Assembly: GCA_963693315.1 (NCBI GenBank)
Contig: OY856188.1
Coordinates: 156,637,920-156,701,919, forward strand
Direction of reading: 5' to 3'
Length of the DNA stretch: 64,000 bases
From: Diogma glabrata
Lineage: Eukaryota > Arthropoda > Insecta > Diptera > Cylindrotomidae
The translations under genes were made by a program, and so were the position numbers. Shown here piece by piece: positions 48,787-62,160 of the stretch (within the stretch, counting starts at the first letter, position 1; each line of letters opens with the position of its first letter). The notes below the pieces were generated by a model that was not told the origin of the DNA, did no database searches, and saw only the letters and a list, made by a program, of their open reading frames with translations.

Positions 48787-48800
48787 CTGGCGACTTATAG

Positions 48801-49182
48801 TTCTTTTATTTGTGAATGTTTAACTTTAATTTGATTTGAATTTATAACTAACAACAAATCCAAACAAAAAATAAAACACAGTTAGAAATTTTAATATTGA
48901 AAAAATTTGATTATAACTTGATAATTTGATGTTTACTTCGCAAACACCGAATTTCGAAAAAATTAATTAATTATATTATATATTAATTAATTAATATATT
49001 ATATTAATTAATATATATTAATTAATCAGAGAAAATAGCAAAAAATATGTAATGATATAAAAAAAAATTATCTGTTTCTGGTCAAACGGCGTTGTTGATG
49101 ACGGCAATATAATTTAAACAGCTATTGATAATCAAGATGTGTTTTTTTTTTTGACTCAATGAATAGTACATTATATAACAAG
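48801..49182. other. AT-rich stretch with TTAATTAA runs
   Basis: Alternating TTAATTAATATA sequence at 48961-49026. No gene is seen. Confidence 0.5.
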
Positions 49183-49279
49183 GTTGAGAAGTAAGCTATT
49201 ATTGACCAAGAACTTTTAGATCCTGAGGCGCGTAGCGCCGAGGGATATAATGTTCGAGGTCTATATTAGTCTTCTCAAC
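49183..49279. repeat. Inverted repeat with a GC-rich inner hairpin
   Basis: GTTGAGAAG (49183-49191) pairs with CTTCTCAAC (49271-49279). GGCGC-GTA-GCGCC lies between, at 49227-49239. It is GC-rich compared with everything nearby. Confidence 0.7.
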
Positions 49280-49318
49280 GAGGTATATATAGAATTTTTT
49301 AACTACTAACACTAATTA

Positions 49319-50350
49319 TCATATGATGAAAAACGTGTTCTAGACAGAGTTGTGAAGACTTGGCCATTTTTGATGTTCCTGAATAAGTAGTATGGACGAA
49401 ATAAAAAATAGAACTTATTTTAAAATTTTTTTAAAGTGCATAGTTTGAGCATAGGGGGCACCCCAACATGCATGAAAATTCTACCAATCCGATGTAACTT
49501 AGAAATTAAATTGCTCAAGAACAGCTATACCGATTTCATCAATCTTTTTTTTGTTTGATAGATGATTAGTTAGTCCCTTGAAAAAAAAATTAATTTATTG
49601 TTTTTATAATAAATTTTTAAATAAAAATATTAATAAACTTTTTTAAGGATGGCGCTAGGGTCGAAGATCAGTTGGAATTTAATTAATTTTTTTTTTGCAA
49701 ATAGTTCTATCTTTACTCTAAAATATATCAAATTAAATCAGAGGCGTTAATTTTAGTTCTTGAGACATTTAATTTTAATGATTTCTAGTACGACTGAAAT
49801 TCGAATTTTTCTTCATTTTTTCAAACAACTTCCATTGACAAAAAATTTTAAAATCAATTAAATTTTATCTTTTTTTTTTAATATAGCTCTAACCTTACTT
49901 TAAAATATTTCAAATTTACAAAGAGGCGTTAATTCGTGTTCTTGAGATATTTAATTTTAAAGATTTTTAGTCCGATTAAAATTCTAATTCTTCATTATTT
50001 TTTCGAACAATTTATATCATCAAAAAATTTTAACCACTGAAGTTTTTAATTAATTTTTTTTCAAAGGATTAACTAATCATCTATCAAGCAAAAAAAAGTT
50101 TGTAGAAATCGGTATAGCCGTTCTTGAGCAATTTTATTTCAAAGTTACATCGGACTGGCAGAATTTTCTTTTTTCATGCAAGTTGGGGTGCACCCTATGC
50201 TCAAACTAGGCACTTTAAACAATTTTAAAATAAGTTCTATTTTTTATTTTGTCCATACTACTTACATGTCAAGTTTCAGGAAAATTAAAACTGGTCAAGT
50301 GCAAATTTCGACTTTTTCACCTGAGTAGATCACGTTTTTCATCATATTTG
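49319..50350. mobile_element. Foldback element with ~290-bp arms
   Basis: The arm 49321-49600 (from ATGATGAAAAACGTG) is mirrored at 50040-50350. The centre carries a ~185-bp direct duplication (GAGGCGTTAATT at about 49741 and 49923). No coding sequence. It may extend outward, since GTTGAGAA-type sequence recurs at 49183 and 50541. Confidence 0.7.
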
Positions 50351-50689
50351 CTTTGATTAGATTTTGATATTAGTTAATTTTCATTTAATTTTTTAAATAT
50401 CTCGTAGCCTGGATGTTTAGTTTTTAGTCAAAGAAATGCAATTATTGTGTGCAATTGTTTGTGTTTTTTGTTCATTTTAATTAAAACTAAAAGAAAATTT
50501 GTCACCTAGGTAAATTTTTGTTATTATTCTTGACCTAGGTTGAGAAAAATTACTTCTCATTGGGGCATTTGAGTAAATAATGACGATTTCTCAAGTTAGT
50601 AGCTAAAAAAATACTTTATTTTCTACTAATCTTATTTATTATTTGTAGCAATTAAAAAACGGTGGTGTTGATATGTTGATGATCACAAT

Positions 50690-51210
50690 ATTTTTAAATA
50701 TGCAGGGCTAAAATTTCACAGGTCTGAGATATCAAGACTTCGGTTTTGGTTAGGGCTTTTGATATAGTTTTCGTCATTAAACTTTTATGAGGATATTGTT
50801 TTTATCTATCGGCAGCAAAGTATATTAAACCTAAAACTCTTTGTAAAAGCACAAGTATTTTATCTCTGTTTAGAAATTTATTACAAAACTAGCACGAAAC
50901 ATCAATTCGTTGCCGGAAAATTATAATAGATCATACATTAACATAATTTAGTGAAAATATGATACACTCAGCAAACTACTCAAAAACCTCTCCATTTAAC
51001 GTTTCGAGAAATATTACAAAATCACAAATTCAGATTTCTTTCAGAAATCCAAAAACATTCCTTTCAGAAATCCAAAAATATAAACATATATGCAGACACA
51101 TAATTTTTTTTTGCTTTTTTGGAATCAGTAGGTCTTAAAACGTCGAGAAATGCCAGAAAATGGGGGTAAGAATTTCACTTTTGGCTCATGAAACCGAAGT
51201 AATTGCATTT
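50690..51210 (-). repeat. Repeat R fragment, inverted
   Basis: It contains the inverted tail (AAACATCAATTCGTTGCCGG at about 50897) and, after a break, the AATCAGTAGGTCTTAAAACG block near 51123. Confidence 0.65.
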
Positions 51211-51619
51211 CTTTGGGATTTTTTGTGTTAAATTTCTAGAAATTACTATGTATGAAAGAATTCATAGCATGAGAGAATATTTCGTCAACATATTAAGTCA
51301 ACATCCTAAGTCACCAGTGTAGAGTCATTATTGATCGTTGTCAAGCAATGCGAAACTAATATCTGATACAAAGTCAACTTATTGCTATATTTTGGTTAGG
51401 AAATATAAACAACATTAGGGGAATTTTTAATTTAATTTAATTAATTAATTAATTAAATAATTTTTTTTCTTGTTCAAATCCCGTGTATCTTACACAACTA
51501 AGCCACAACGGCGAAGACGAACCATATTTTCATTTTCATTTTCAGATAATTTCTAAATTGAAATCATTTTCATATTTACTTAAGTAGAATTTTTCATCTA
51601 TGTTTACATATTGGAAAAT
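51211..51619 (+). repeat. Dispersed repeat fragment shared with 61780-62160
   Basis: The GTGTAGAGTCATTATTGAT and CAATGCGAAACTAATATCTG blocks occur here and again at about 61812-61870 and 62115. AATTAATTAATTAA follows. No gene. Confidence 0.5.
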
Positions 51620-52911
51620 ATGAATGGGCTGAAACTTCAAGGCTCTCAGATATCAAGACTTCAGTCTGGGTTAAGGATTTTGATATAGTTTTGGGCAAAA
51701 CACTTTATGAGAAAATTGTTTTTAGTTATCGGCAGCGATGTATATCAAACATAAAACTCTTTGTAAAAGTACAAGTATTTTATCTCTGTTTAGAAATTTA
51801 TTACAAAACTAACACAAAACATCAAAACGTCGCCGGAAAATTATAACAGATTATAAATTAACATAATTTAGTGAAAAGATGATACAATCACTAAGCAGCA
51901 AACTACTCAAAAACCTCTCCATTAAATATTACAAAACTCTCCGAGAAAATATTACAAAACCACAAATTCATATTTTTTTCAGAATTCCAAAAATATTGTA
52001 ACAATTAAATAAAATCAAACTTTTTTCAAAATTCTAAAAATATTCCAAAAATCATTACAAAATCAAAGATTAAAACCGTTTTCAAAAATTCTAAAAATAT
52101 TGCAAAATATAAAACAAAATAAAAAATTAACAATTTTTTCAAAATTCCAAAAATATTACAAAAATTAGTATAAAATCAAATATTTAAACTTTTTAAAATT
52201 CAAGTAATATTCCAAAAATTCCAAAAATGCAAAACATCAAACTTTTTCCACAATTCTAAAAATTCTATAAATTTTTTTTAAAAATTGTAACAATATCATA
52301 AATTGAAACTTTTTTCAAAATTCAAAAAATTACAATAAAATCAAGAATTTCAAATTTTTCAAAGTTCTAAAAATATTCCAAAAATTATAACAAAATCAAA
52401 AATTGAAACTTTTTTCAAAATTCTAAAAATATATATAAAATTCACAAATTCCATTTTTTTTTTCAAAATTCTAAGAATATTGCAAAAATTACAACAAAAT
52501 CAAAATTAAAACTTTTTCCAAAGTTCTAAAAATTTTGCAAAAATTATTACAAAATCAAAAATAAAAACTTTTTTCAAAATTCCAAAAATATTTAAAAAAC
52601 TATAACAATTTCCATGTCCAATTTCATGTTCAATTACATTTACGTCATAAAATCAACTAAATTTTTTTTGATACACTTGACAATATTTGTTCGACAAACT
52701 TATGCGATAAAATTCTCAATAATAATAATTTCATGTTAATTACATTTCATTTCATCCAAATAACTAATTTTATTCTTTTCTAAAAAATTAAATAAAAATC
52801 ATTCTTTTGACACACTTGAGATTATTTTTTTGACACACTTATAATCCCATAATTCTCAATAATAATAATAAAATTTAATATCAAACAAATAATTAATTTT
52901 ATTCTCTTCCA
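51620..52911 (-). repeat. Repeat R, longest inverted copy
   Basis: The tail block is at 51630-51960, ~57-bp units at 51960-52600 (about ten degenerate copies), then the TTTCCATGTCCAATTTCATG and TTGACACACTTGA blocks. LINE A copy 3 starts at its right edge. Confidence 0.72.
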
Positions 52912-55126
52912 TTTAATTATATCCGCTTTATTTGTATGTTTTTTCGATAATAATAGTATGTATTATTGTATTGTTTTCTAACCTATAGCCTAATGAACTT
53001 TGAGTTTGTTCGTTTTCGCATTACTGTGGTTTTCGTATGTATGTTTTTCATTGATATTTCTCTATGAAATAAAATGGCAAAATTATCTATCAGCTCTGCG
53101 AACATAAGAGGATTGAATATAAACCTTAATTCAGTCCATCTTTTTCTTGAAACTATGAAACCTGATATTTTGTTTTTAACGGAAACGATTATCAGTGCGC
53201 GTGCTGTGACCTTAGATAAAAACAGATACCTTTGTCCCAATTATGAACTTGAATCCTCTTCCTACATTAAGCATGGAGTTTGTGCTTATATTAGGGATAC
53301 TATACCATATATGAGATTAAATAAATTTGAAATAAATGCAAAATTTCACAATATGGTGTCACTAAAAATTAGTTGCCCAAGTCAAACGCTGTTTGTCTTT
53401 GGACTTTACCGTTCACCTAATTCACCTGAGAACTCTAATTTATTTCATGACTTATCTGAGAAGATAGAGAGGTTGGTTGAGTATCCTAATGCAAAGTTTA
53501 TAGTTCTTGGAGATTTTAATGTCCATAATAAAGAATGGCTTACACACAGCTCTAAAACTGACGAGGTTGGTAGACAGGCTGAGTTGTTTGCTCTTTATCA
53601 CAATTTTACTCAAATAATAGACCTGCCAACCAGAGTTCCTGACATTCCTGGTCAAAGTAGTAATTTACTTGATTTATTTTTGACAAACGATCCATATCTG
53701 GTTCAATTTAAAATATCAGACCCATTGGGTGGTTCAGATCATAATTTGATCTCCACACAACTAAATATACGAATTCCAAAACAATTTAAAGCGAATCCTC
53801 GTGCGGATTGGCAAGGACTTAAAAGTTGTTTTAGATGTTTTCCTTGGAAACGCTATTGTCTTACCGGCCAAGACCCAGACATAGCTGCATCAAATTTTTC
53901 TGAAACTGTAATTTATGGTATGCACAGATTTATTCCTAATAAATTGATCATTCCGAAAACTGATCTATGGTTTTCTAGTAAATGCAAAAAAGCTATAAAA
54001 GTTAAAAAAAAAGGCTTTTCGAAAGTTTAATCAAAACAAAACGGATGAAAACCTTAGACAGTACCGTAAAGAGAGAAATTTATGTCGTAAGTTAATAGAT
54101 GAAGAGAAACATCTATTTAATAGGAAAAAAGCATCTAAATTCGCAGAACATCCGACTGGTTCACGCAATTTTTATAAAGCCGCAAAGGCTGTCCAAAGCA
54201 ACTTTTCTAAATCTTCCCTACCGCCTCTTGTTAATAGAGATGTCCCTATCATTGATCCAAAAGAGAAAGCTAATATGCTTGGGCATTATTTTTCTTTAAA
54301 TTCTACTCTAAAAGAACCTAATTTCCAACCTAAACCTATTTCTAAAGTTTCTTAGAAAATGAGGCGGATAATTTTTCGGAAAAACATTGTTCGAAAAATG
54401 CTTTTAAAAATCAATACTAACAAGGCAACAGGCCCTGATTTTATTCCTCCGATTATACTTAAAACATTTGCTAGAAAGCTAGCACCAATCCTCACTAAAA
54501 TCTTCTATTTGTCATATAAGAAAGGAATTTTTCCTGAAATTAGGAAAATGGCTAGTGTACAGCCAGTTTCAAAAAAGGGCAGTAAGACTGATCCTACGAA
54601 TTACAGACCCATTTCAATTTTATCGGTAGTTGCTAAAATTTTTGAGAAATATGTCAATTTTAATTTAATGAGCTTCTTAGAGTCTTCCAAATTAATTAAT
54701 GAGAAACAATATGGATTTCGAAAAGGAAGAGCGACGGGAGATTTGCTGTCTTTTGTCACTCATAACTGGAACAAGTCGCTTGAAAACTTTGGAGAAACAT
54801 TCGGTGTTGCTCTTGATATTTCCAAGGCATTTGACAAAGTTTGGCATAACAACCTTATATGCAAATTGAGATCCTATGGTTTAGACGAGCAGCTTATATC
54901 TTGGACACAGAGCTTTATATCTGATCGAAAATTTCGGGTCAATGTTGACGGTGTATCATCGAATACTTTTTCAACTAATGCAGGAGTTCCTCAGGGTTCC
55001 GCTTTGTCACCAACTGTTTTTCTTATCTATATTAATGATTTGTTGAACTCAACGGTTTATCCTATACATAGTTTTGCTGATGATAGCACGCTTCATGCGT
55101 CTCATGAAATTATTTCCAAATTATAA
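52911..55126 (+). mobile_element. LINE family A copy 3, 5'-complete but lacking its 3' third
   Basis: It is the only family A copy here with the endonuclease. Homology to copies 1 and 2 ends at about 55110, inside the RT just after FADDSTLHASHE, so RT C-terminus, 3' UTR and poly(A) are lost. The extra DNA 55127-55410 follows. The flanks TTATTCTCTTCC (about 52899-52910) and TTATTTTTTTCC (about 55412) may be a decayed target duplication around the whole 2.5-kb insert. Confidence 0.8.
53074..55126 (+). pseudogene. LINE family A ORF2: endonuclease and partial RT, broken
   Basis: The start is ATG at 53074 (MAKLSISSANIRGLNIN). Endonuclease motifs are SANIRGL, LFLTETIISA, HGVCAYIRD, LGDFNVHNKEWLTHSS and LGGSDHNLIS. 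Compared with family B, about seven residues (the VWNYKR region) are missing near 53810. A ninth A in a run at 54004-54012 (copy 2 has eight) shifts the frame, which ends at 54030. The shifted frame continues to a TAG at 54353-54355. From 54359 the RT runs through TGPDFIPPIILKTFARK, GFRKGRATGDL, DISKAFDKVW and PQGSALSP, to FADDSTLHAS and a stop at 55126. The C-terminal third of the RT is absent. Confidence 0.9.
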
Positions 55127-55419
55127 TCACAATTGCTTCGATAAGTTTTGTTCAAAAATCAAATTTTAACTTAAATTCTCTTATTTCGTTTAGTTGAACT
55201 TGGTTGATTGTATAGGATGGGGTTTTTTATCATCATGGTTTTTTTAATAAGAAATTTGATTTATTAATTAAACCAATAAAGATTTATTGTTTTAATTGAA
55301 GAAAAAGTTTTTATTTTTTATAATACACAATTCTTTGTCAGAGAATAAAGTATTGTAATCGATTCGTGTTTAATGAATTTTATTATACACTCATTGATTA
55401 AACTACTATTATTTTTTTC
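55127..55419. other. AT-rich DNA replacing the LINE 3' end
   Basis: It is not related to the 3' UTR of copies 1 and 2. No frame or repeat is recognised. Confidence 0.4.
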
Positions 55420-55952
55420 CAAAAAATTGGGTGAAATAATAAATAAAAATCTTTCTTTTGACACACTTTACAACATTTTTTTGACAAACTTCTAATGCAA
55501 CTATCTAGTTTTTGATCTCACATACCAATCCTGACCAACAAGATTTCTCCACATCCTTTGTTCCTACTCATTATCACTTAAAATGAACGTAATATAAGCG
55601 AAAAATATGAAAATTTGCCATTTTTGACACACTATGAGTTTTTTGATACATTTTCGATACAGTTATCGAACACTGCGTCCTTTCAGACCTGTTCATAGAG
55701 TATACCTATTTTTTAAATCCAAAATTTTTGAAATCCTTCCAGCGGTTTTCTGTAATGACGGTCGGCCAGCAAACAGTCATTCAAAACTAGATTATTGCAT
55801 TTTAGGCTTGTCAAAAAAATGTTGTCAAGTGTGTCAAAAGAATTTTCATTAAATTTTTTACCCAATTTTTGGAGGAAAATTAAATTAAATATTTGTATGA
55901 AATGAAATGTAATTGAACATGAAATAAATTATTATTGAGAATTATGGCATTA
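55420..55952. repeat. Repeat R-related fragments flanking the TTA-type foldback
   Basis: The TTGACACACTTTACAACA and CTCACATACCAATCC blocks (compare 41810-41880) are followed by an inverted piece with TTGTCAAGTGTGTCAAAAGA at about 55820-55840, up to GAATTATGGCATTA at 55939-55952. Confidence 0.65.
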
Positions 55953-56073
55953 TAGACCGGGAGGCAGCGTTGCATTTTTGTTAGTGTTTTGATGACGATT
56001 GAATTTTATTTTTATAGATAGATTAATTATTTGTGATGTAGAAAATAAGAGTCAGCCTTCAGACTTGTGGGGA

Positions 56074-56096
56074 GGGGGGGGGGGGGGGGGGGGGGG
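56074..56096. repeat. G run of about 23 bases
   Basis: An uninterrupted G homopolymer on the plus strand. The mirrored arm near 57615-57640 has only CCTCCCC/ACCCCC interruptions. Confidence 0.9.
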
Positions 56097-57828
56097 TGTT
56101 GTATTGGGGGAGTTTTAAACTGGTAAAAAAAATTAATTCCAAAAGTAATTTGATGCGAAATACGAAAACTTGGAAACTCGTTACGAAACATTAGAAACTT
56201 TGTAAAAAGATGCAAATATGTATGACAAGAAACTGATTAGTTTTTGAGCGATAGTGAACAAAGTGGTGGGGGGTCCCGCAAACACCTGTTTTTGTTAAAG
56301 CTTAATAACATCTGTACCTGATAATAAAATGGGATGAAACTTGGTACATAAACATTTGGTACGGTTCACAACAATTCTGCATCCCAACTTCCGGCTTTTC
56401 ATTTCCGGTAAAAAATTTTGGTGCTCCCAACAAACATTGAAAAAATGGTGACAAAATAAGCAGGTGTTAGGGAGGCCCCCCACCACTTATCTCAATATTG
56501 TCCAAAAACTAATCAGTTCTTAGTCATTTAAGTCTCCATATTTTTTCAAAATGACACTAAAATTGATTAATGAATGAAGTCTGTATGCTCCCAACAAACT
56601 TTAAAAAACCAAGTGCGAAAAGTCAGCAGTTGTATGGTAGACCCCCCCGCCACTTTGATCAATGTTTCCCAAAAGATGATAATTATTTTTCACTAATTGA
56701 AACTTTTCCATAAGTTTCATCATAATAACTTCATTATTGTAGGCTGTGGTGTACTTAAAGGAACTGAAAAAATTCAAAAAATTATATAACCAAATTTTTT
56801 TACCGGAAAAGAAAAACCAAAAGTTGAGATGCAGAACTGTTGTGAACCGTATCAAATGTTTAAGTACCAAGTTTCATCCAATTTGATTATCAGGTACAGA
56901 TATTATTAAGCTTTAAAAGAAACAGGTGTTTGCGGGACCTCCCACCACTTATCAGTTTCATGTCATACATATTTGCATCTTTTTCCATAGTTTCGTCAAA
57001 ATTCATTCAGAACGAATGTTTTATGCTCCCAACAAACATAAAAAACATTGTGGAAAAAACCACCTGTTGTATGGTGGACCTCCAACCCTTTATCCAATGT
57101 ACTCCAAAAGCTTAAAAAAATCTTTCTCATGTTACTTGAAAGCTTTTACCAACGTTTCATGAAAATCGATCGATAATTGTTAGCTACTGTAGGGATTAAC
57201 ACCTGGAAAAAAACTTTTTAACAGGAAGTGTCAAACCGGAAGTGCTAAAGTACTAAAACTTTATATACCAAGTTTCCATAAGATCATAAGTCGGGATTAG
57301 AAGTTATTGAAGATTTAAACTTAGAGGTGTTCGGGAGACCCCCGCCATTTTGTCCAAATTTCAAATGAATTCAGATCTTCCATTTTCAAGTGAATCTGGA
57401 TCATTTGTTAAAGTTTCATCAAGATCCTATGCAGAAAGGTCTTGACTATATTGCATTTTTATACTGATGTATACGAGGAGTTGACCTATAATCCCCTATC
57501 CGCCAATCAGCTTATGTCTTTTTTTTTCAATTGTCATGGTGTAAACATGCATCAAACAAATTTTGAAGCGGCATCAAATTACTTATGGAATTCGTTTTTT
57601 TTACCAGTTTAAACCTCCCCAACAACCACACCCCCACTACTTTAGCAGCTGACTGCCAGATTTATCATCAACTGGAGTTAATTAATTATAATAAATAAAA
57701 ATCAACCGCCATCAAATGACTTTTAGGTAGATTTCATATAAAAATCTACCTATTGCAACGTGCTTCATCTCGGAATTTCGGAAAAATTTTGGTGCCAATC
57801 GACTATAAATGATAAACGGAGACTATAT

Positions 57829-58081
<253 letters not shown>

Positions 58082-58083
58082 TA

Positions 58084-58839
58084 GACTGGTCGTTAAAAAC
58101 TAAATTTGCCGAGACGCCCCCTAGAAAAATTCTTTGGGGTCAAAAAACCACAACGGCATTATTTTTTTTTTTTTTAAATCAAAAGAACACGTGCCGCAAA
58201 ATCGTTGAAGTTGATTTTTTGAAAAATTCGTAGATTTTTTCATATATCTCATAAAATATGCAAATGTCAAAAAAAATCACATAACCATTTTTGTAGGAAA
58301 TTTAATTCTCTACAAAAAAGGTCCATGTCATTTTTTCCCGAAAACGTATAATTCTCATGATATTTTGAAAATGAACTTGTAAGTTTTCGTAATTTTTAAA
58401 AAACATAAGAAATAAAGATGACAAAAAACTCCTAATTTTCTTCTTATGCTATAGAATGAAATGTATAAAAAAATAATCGTGACAAAAAAAATCAAAATTA
58501 TTACTTTTTCGTCGAAATTTTCATCATTTGGTTTTACGAGTTTCGAAGAATTTCAAGTTTTATTTCAAAATATCATCAGAAATATAGGTTTTAGGAAAAA
58601 AATGACTTGGACCTTTTTTGTAGAGAATTAAATTTCCTGCAAAAATGGTTATGTGATTTTTTTTGACATCTGCATATTTTATGAGATATTAACAATTTTA
58701 TCAAAAAATAAACTTCGATGATTTTGCGGCACGTGTTCTTTTCACTTAAAAAAAAAAAAAATAAAGCCGTTATGGTTTTTTGACCGCAAAGAATTTTTCT
58801 GGGGGGCGTCTCGGAAAATTTAGTTTTTAACGACCAGTC
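58084..58839. mobile_element. Long-inverted-repeat MITE with TA duplication
   Basis: GACTGGTCGTTAAAAACTAA at the left is mirrored exactly at the right end, and near-complementarity continues for about 300 bp (GAGACGCCCCC, AACACGTGCCGCAAAATC). TA lies at 58082-58083 and 58840-58841. Nearly the whole 756 bp folds back. No coding frame. Confidence 0.85.
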
Positions 58840-58841
58840 TA

Positions 58842-58847
<6 letters not shown>

Positions 58848-58910
<63 letters not shown>
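58848..58910. repeat. (AT)n microsatellite, X copy 3, second block
   Basis: Pure AT between two inverted-repeat elements. Confidence 0.95.
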
Positions 58911-59742
<832 letters not shown>

Positions 59743-61019
59743 CGATATGAGGTATAACGGAAATATCCGGCACTCTCACGGTCGCAATTTTCGACCTACA
59801 CTAAAAATGTTTTCTGTGTATGTTGCGGCAAACAATTTTTTGGACAAGTTTGCGAACTGGCCATATCGGGGTACCGTTTAAGCGTCTAGAGTCTTAAAAG
59901 TCGAATAATCTAAGGCGTTATAACTTCCGTTTGAAACATAAAGTTTAAATAAAATTGATAAATATTGAGTATTTGACCCTTTTTTTATCATTTTTTGTGA
60001 GATGACAACCTTGGCATTTAGGGTTCCTGAAAAATCAGCTGTTTTAAAAATCTACTAAACTTTGTTGTCCTTGATCTAGATGAAAATGACCAAGCTTAAA
60101 AATGAACACTTTTGCACACGTAGATACCAACTTATATCTATCCAAAACTTAAGAAATAAATTGTTTAAGTTCAGAGGTTGAGAACCTGGAGCTATTAAAA
60201 CGAAAACAAACGCAAACGGCCTTGCTTTCATCATTTTCGAGTCTATTTTGATTAAACTAATACTAGCTAATTCAACTTTTCAACTATAACATCAGAAATT
60301 TTCAGCTTTCTAACCCTAGAAGTTCCAATGCAATTAACATTATACTAACCATAATGCAAGCCATTAAAACGCTATATAATTACAAACAAATCCCAAAAAT
60401 ATCCAAATTAAATAAATTTTCTTTTATTTTAGGAAGATTTCATATAATTTTTTTTGTTTTTATTTATTTTTTCACAAAAAGTTAACAAATTTGTTTTGAA
60501 TGTTTGTTGTTGTTGTTTTGAAGATTTATTATTGTTTTGAATTAGGGAATAGTTTCTTTGGAATATTTGGAAGTGGTTTAGTTGAAATAAAAATATGTAT
60601 ATTGATTACATATTTCCAATTGATAGATATTTGTATTATATGTATTTGAGGTGTAATTTGAGGTTTGTATGGCAGTTGTGATGTAAACTAATACATACTA
60701 ATTATAGTATGGCAGTTGTGATGTAGTTAGAACGTTAATCCACCAAAGGATTTAATTTGTTATTAAGGAGTTTTAACCAAATTAGACAAAACAATTCAAA
60801 ATTGCATTGACAAAGTAGTATCCGTTTATGGATGTAGTTTGGTTGTTTGATAGATTTTTTGGATTATTCTGTTTCTAGTTAAATTTTTTATTTAAACGAA
60901 TCTGACATATCCAATTCTATTTGTACACAAATCTGTCTGGCCCCGAAATCTACCTATTTCTAGCGGAAATACGTGCCGCTTGGACTTTTTCATTTGCAAC
61001 GCTGCCTCCCGGTCTATTA

Positions 61020-61760
61020 TAATATTTGTCAAAAAATATTCTTAAGTGTGTCAAAAGAATTTTTATTTTTTTTTTTACCCAATTTTTTAATCAAATTAAT
61101 TTTTGATTTTGTTAAAATGTTTGAAATATTTTTGGAGTTCTAAAAAAAGTTTGTATTTTTGTTTTTATTATAATTTTTTTAATTTTGAAAAAACTTTGTT
61201 CTTTTGATTTTGTTATAATTTTTGCAATATTATCAGAATTTTGGAAAAAAGTTTAAATTTTTGATTTTGTAATAATTTTTGCAATATATTTAGAGTTTTG
61301 AAAAAAGTTTCAATTTTTGATTTTGTTATAATTTTTGTAATATTTTTAGAATTTTGAAAAACGGTTTAAATTTTTGTTTTTCTATAATTTTTAGAATGGT
61401 TTTGGAATTTTTGATTTTGAAATATTTCTTGAAAATCTAAATGGAAAGGTTTTAGAGTAATTTGGTGATTTTATCATCTTTGCACTAAAATATAATTATT
61501 TATGATCTGTTATAATTTTCCGCCAAACTTTTGATGTTTCGTGTTAGTTTTGCAATAAATTTCTAAACAGAGATAAAATACTTGTACTTTAACAAAGATT
61601 TTTCTGTTTGATATACCTACATCGCTGCCCAAAACTAAAAACAATGTCCTCATAAAAGTTTTTTGCCGAAAACTATATCAAAATGCTTAACCCAGACCGA
61701 AGTCTTGATATCTCAGAGCTGAACGATTTTAGCCCCTTCATATTTTTGTATTAAATTTCT
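61020..61760 (+). repeat. Repeat R copy, right of the foldback
   Basis: AATATTTGTCAAAAAATATTC is the direct continuation of the block broken at 55952. ~57-bp units run over 61090-61430, then GATGTTTCGTGTTAG and the end at TTAGCCCCTTCATATTT. Confidence 0.75.
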
Positions 61761-62057
61761 AGACAATATTTCGTCAACATCTTAAGTCAACATTCTAATC
61801 AACATTCTAAGTCACGAATGTAGAGTCATTAGTGATAGTTGTCAATCAATGCGAAACTAATATCTGATGCAAGGTCAATTCATTGCTGTATTTTGGTTAG
61901 GAAATAATATAAACAACATTATAGAAATTTTTAATTAAGAGAGGGTTATTGTGAGCAATTAAGCTTAAGTAAATATTGGAAATCACTTGAATTTCGCAAT
62001 TCGAAATGATTTTTCTTTTATACTAAAACTCCTTTTAGAAAATTTTTTTGTGTTTCG

Positions 62058-62116
62058 TGGCAGGATTCAAACTTACACTCATCAGAGACCCCTCTACTCA
62101 ACATCCTAAGCCACGA
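62058..62116 (-). ncRNA. Possible tRNA-derived SINE head
   Basis: On the minus strand, TGGCTTAGGATGTTGAG resembles an A-box and AGTTTGAATCCTG a B-box, about 40 bases apart. The surrounding blocks (GTGTAGAGTCATTATTGAT) recur at 51320 and 61812 without this head. Unrelated in sequence to the 441-bp units. Weak evidence. Confidence 0.3.
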
Positions 62117-62160
62117 GTGTAGAGTCATTATTGATGTTGTCAATCAATGCGAAACCAATG

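Larger units (their letters stand above)
44649..48800 (-). mobile_element. Jockey-type non-LTR retrotransposon, nearly intact
   Basis: On the minus strand the element holds ORF1, ORF2 and a ~230-bp 3' UTR. It ends CAATAAAGG followed by an (ATT)n tail (44649-44690 on the plus strand as AAT repeats). The 5' end is placed near 48800 but not proven. Only one clear frameshift is seen. Confidence 0.9.

Noticed and set aside
52983..53240. Minus-strand frame over the LINE start
   Set aside because: It is a shadow of the endonuclease frame that begins at 53074.
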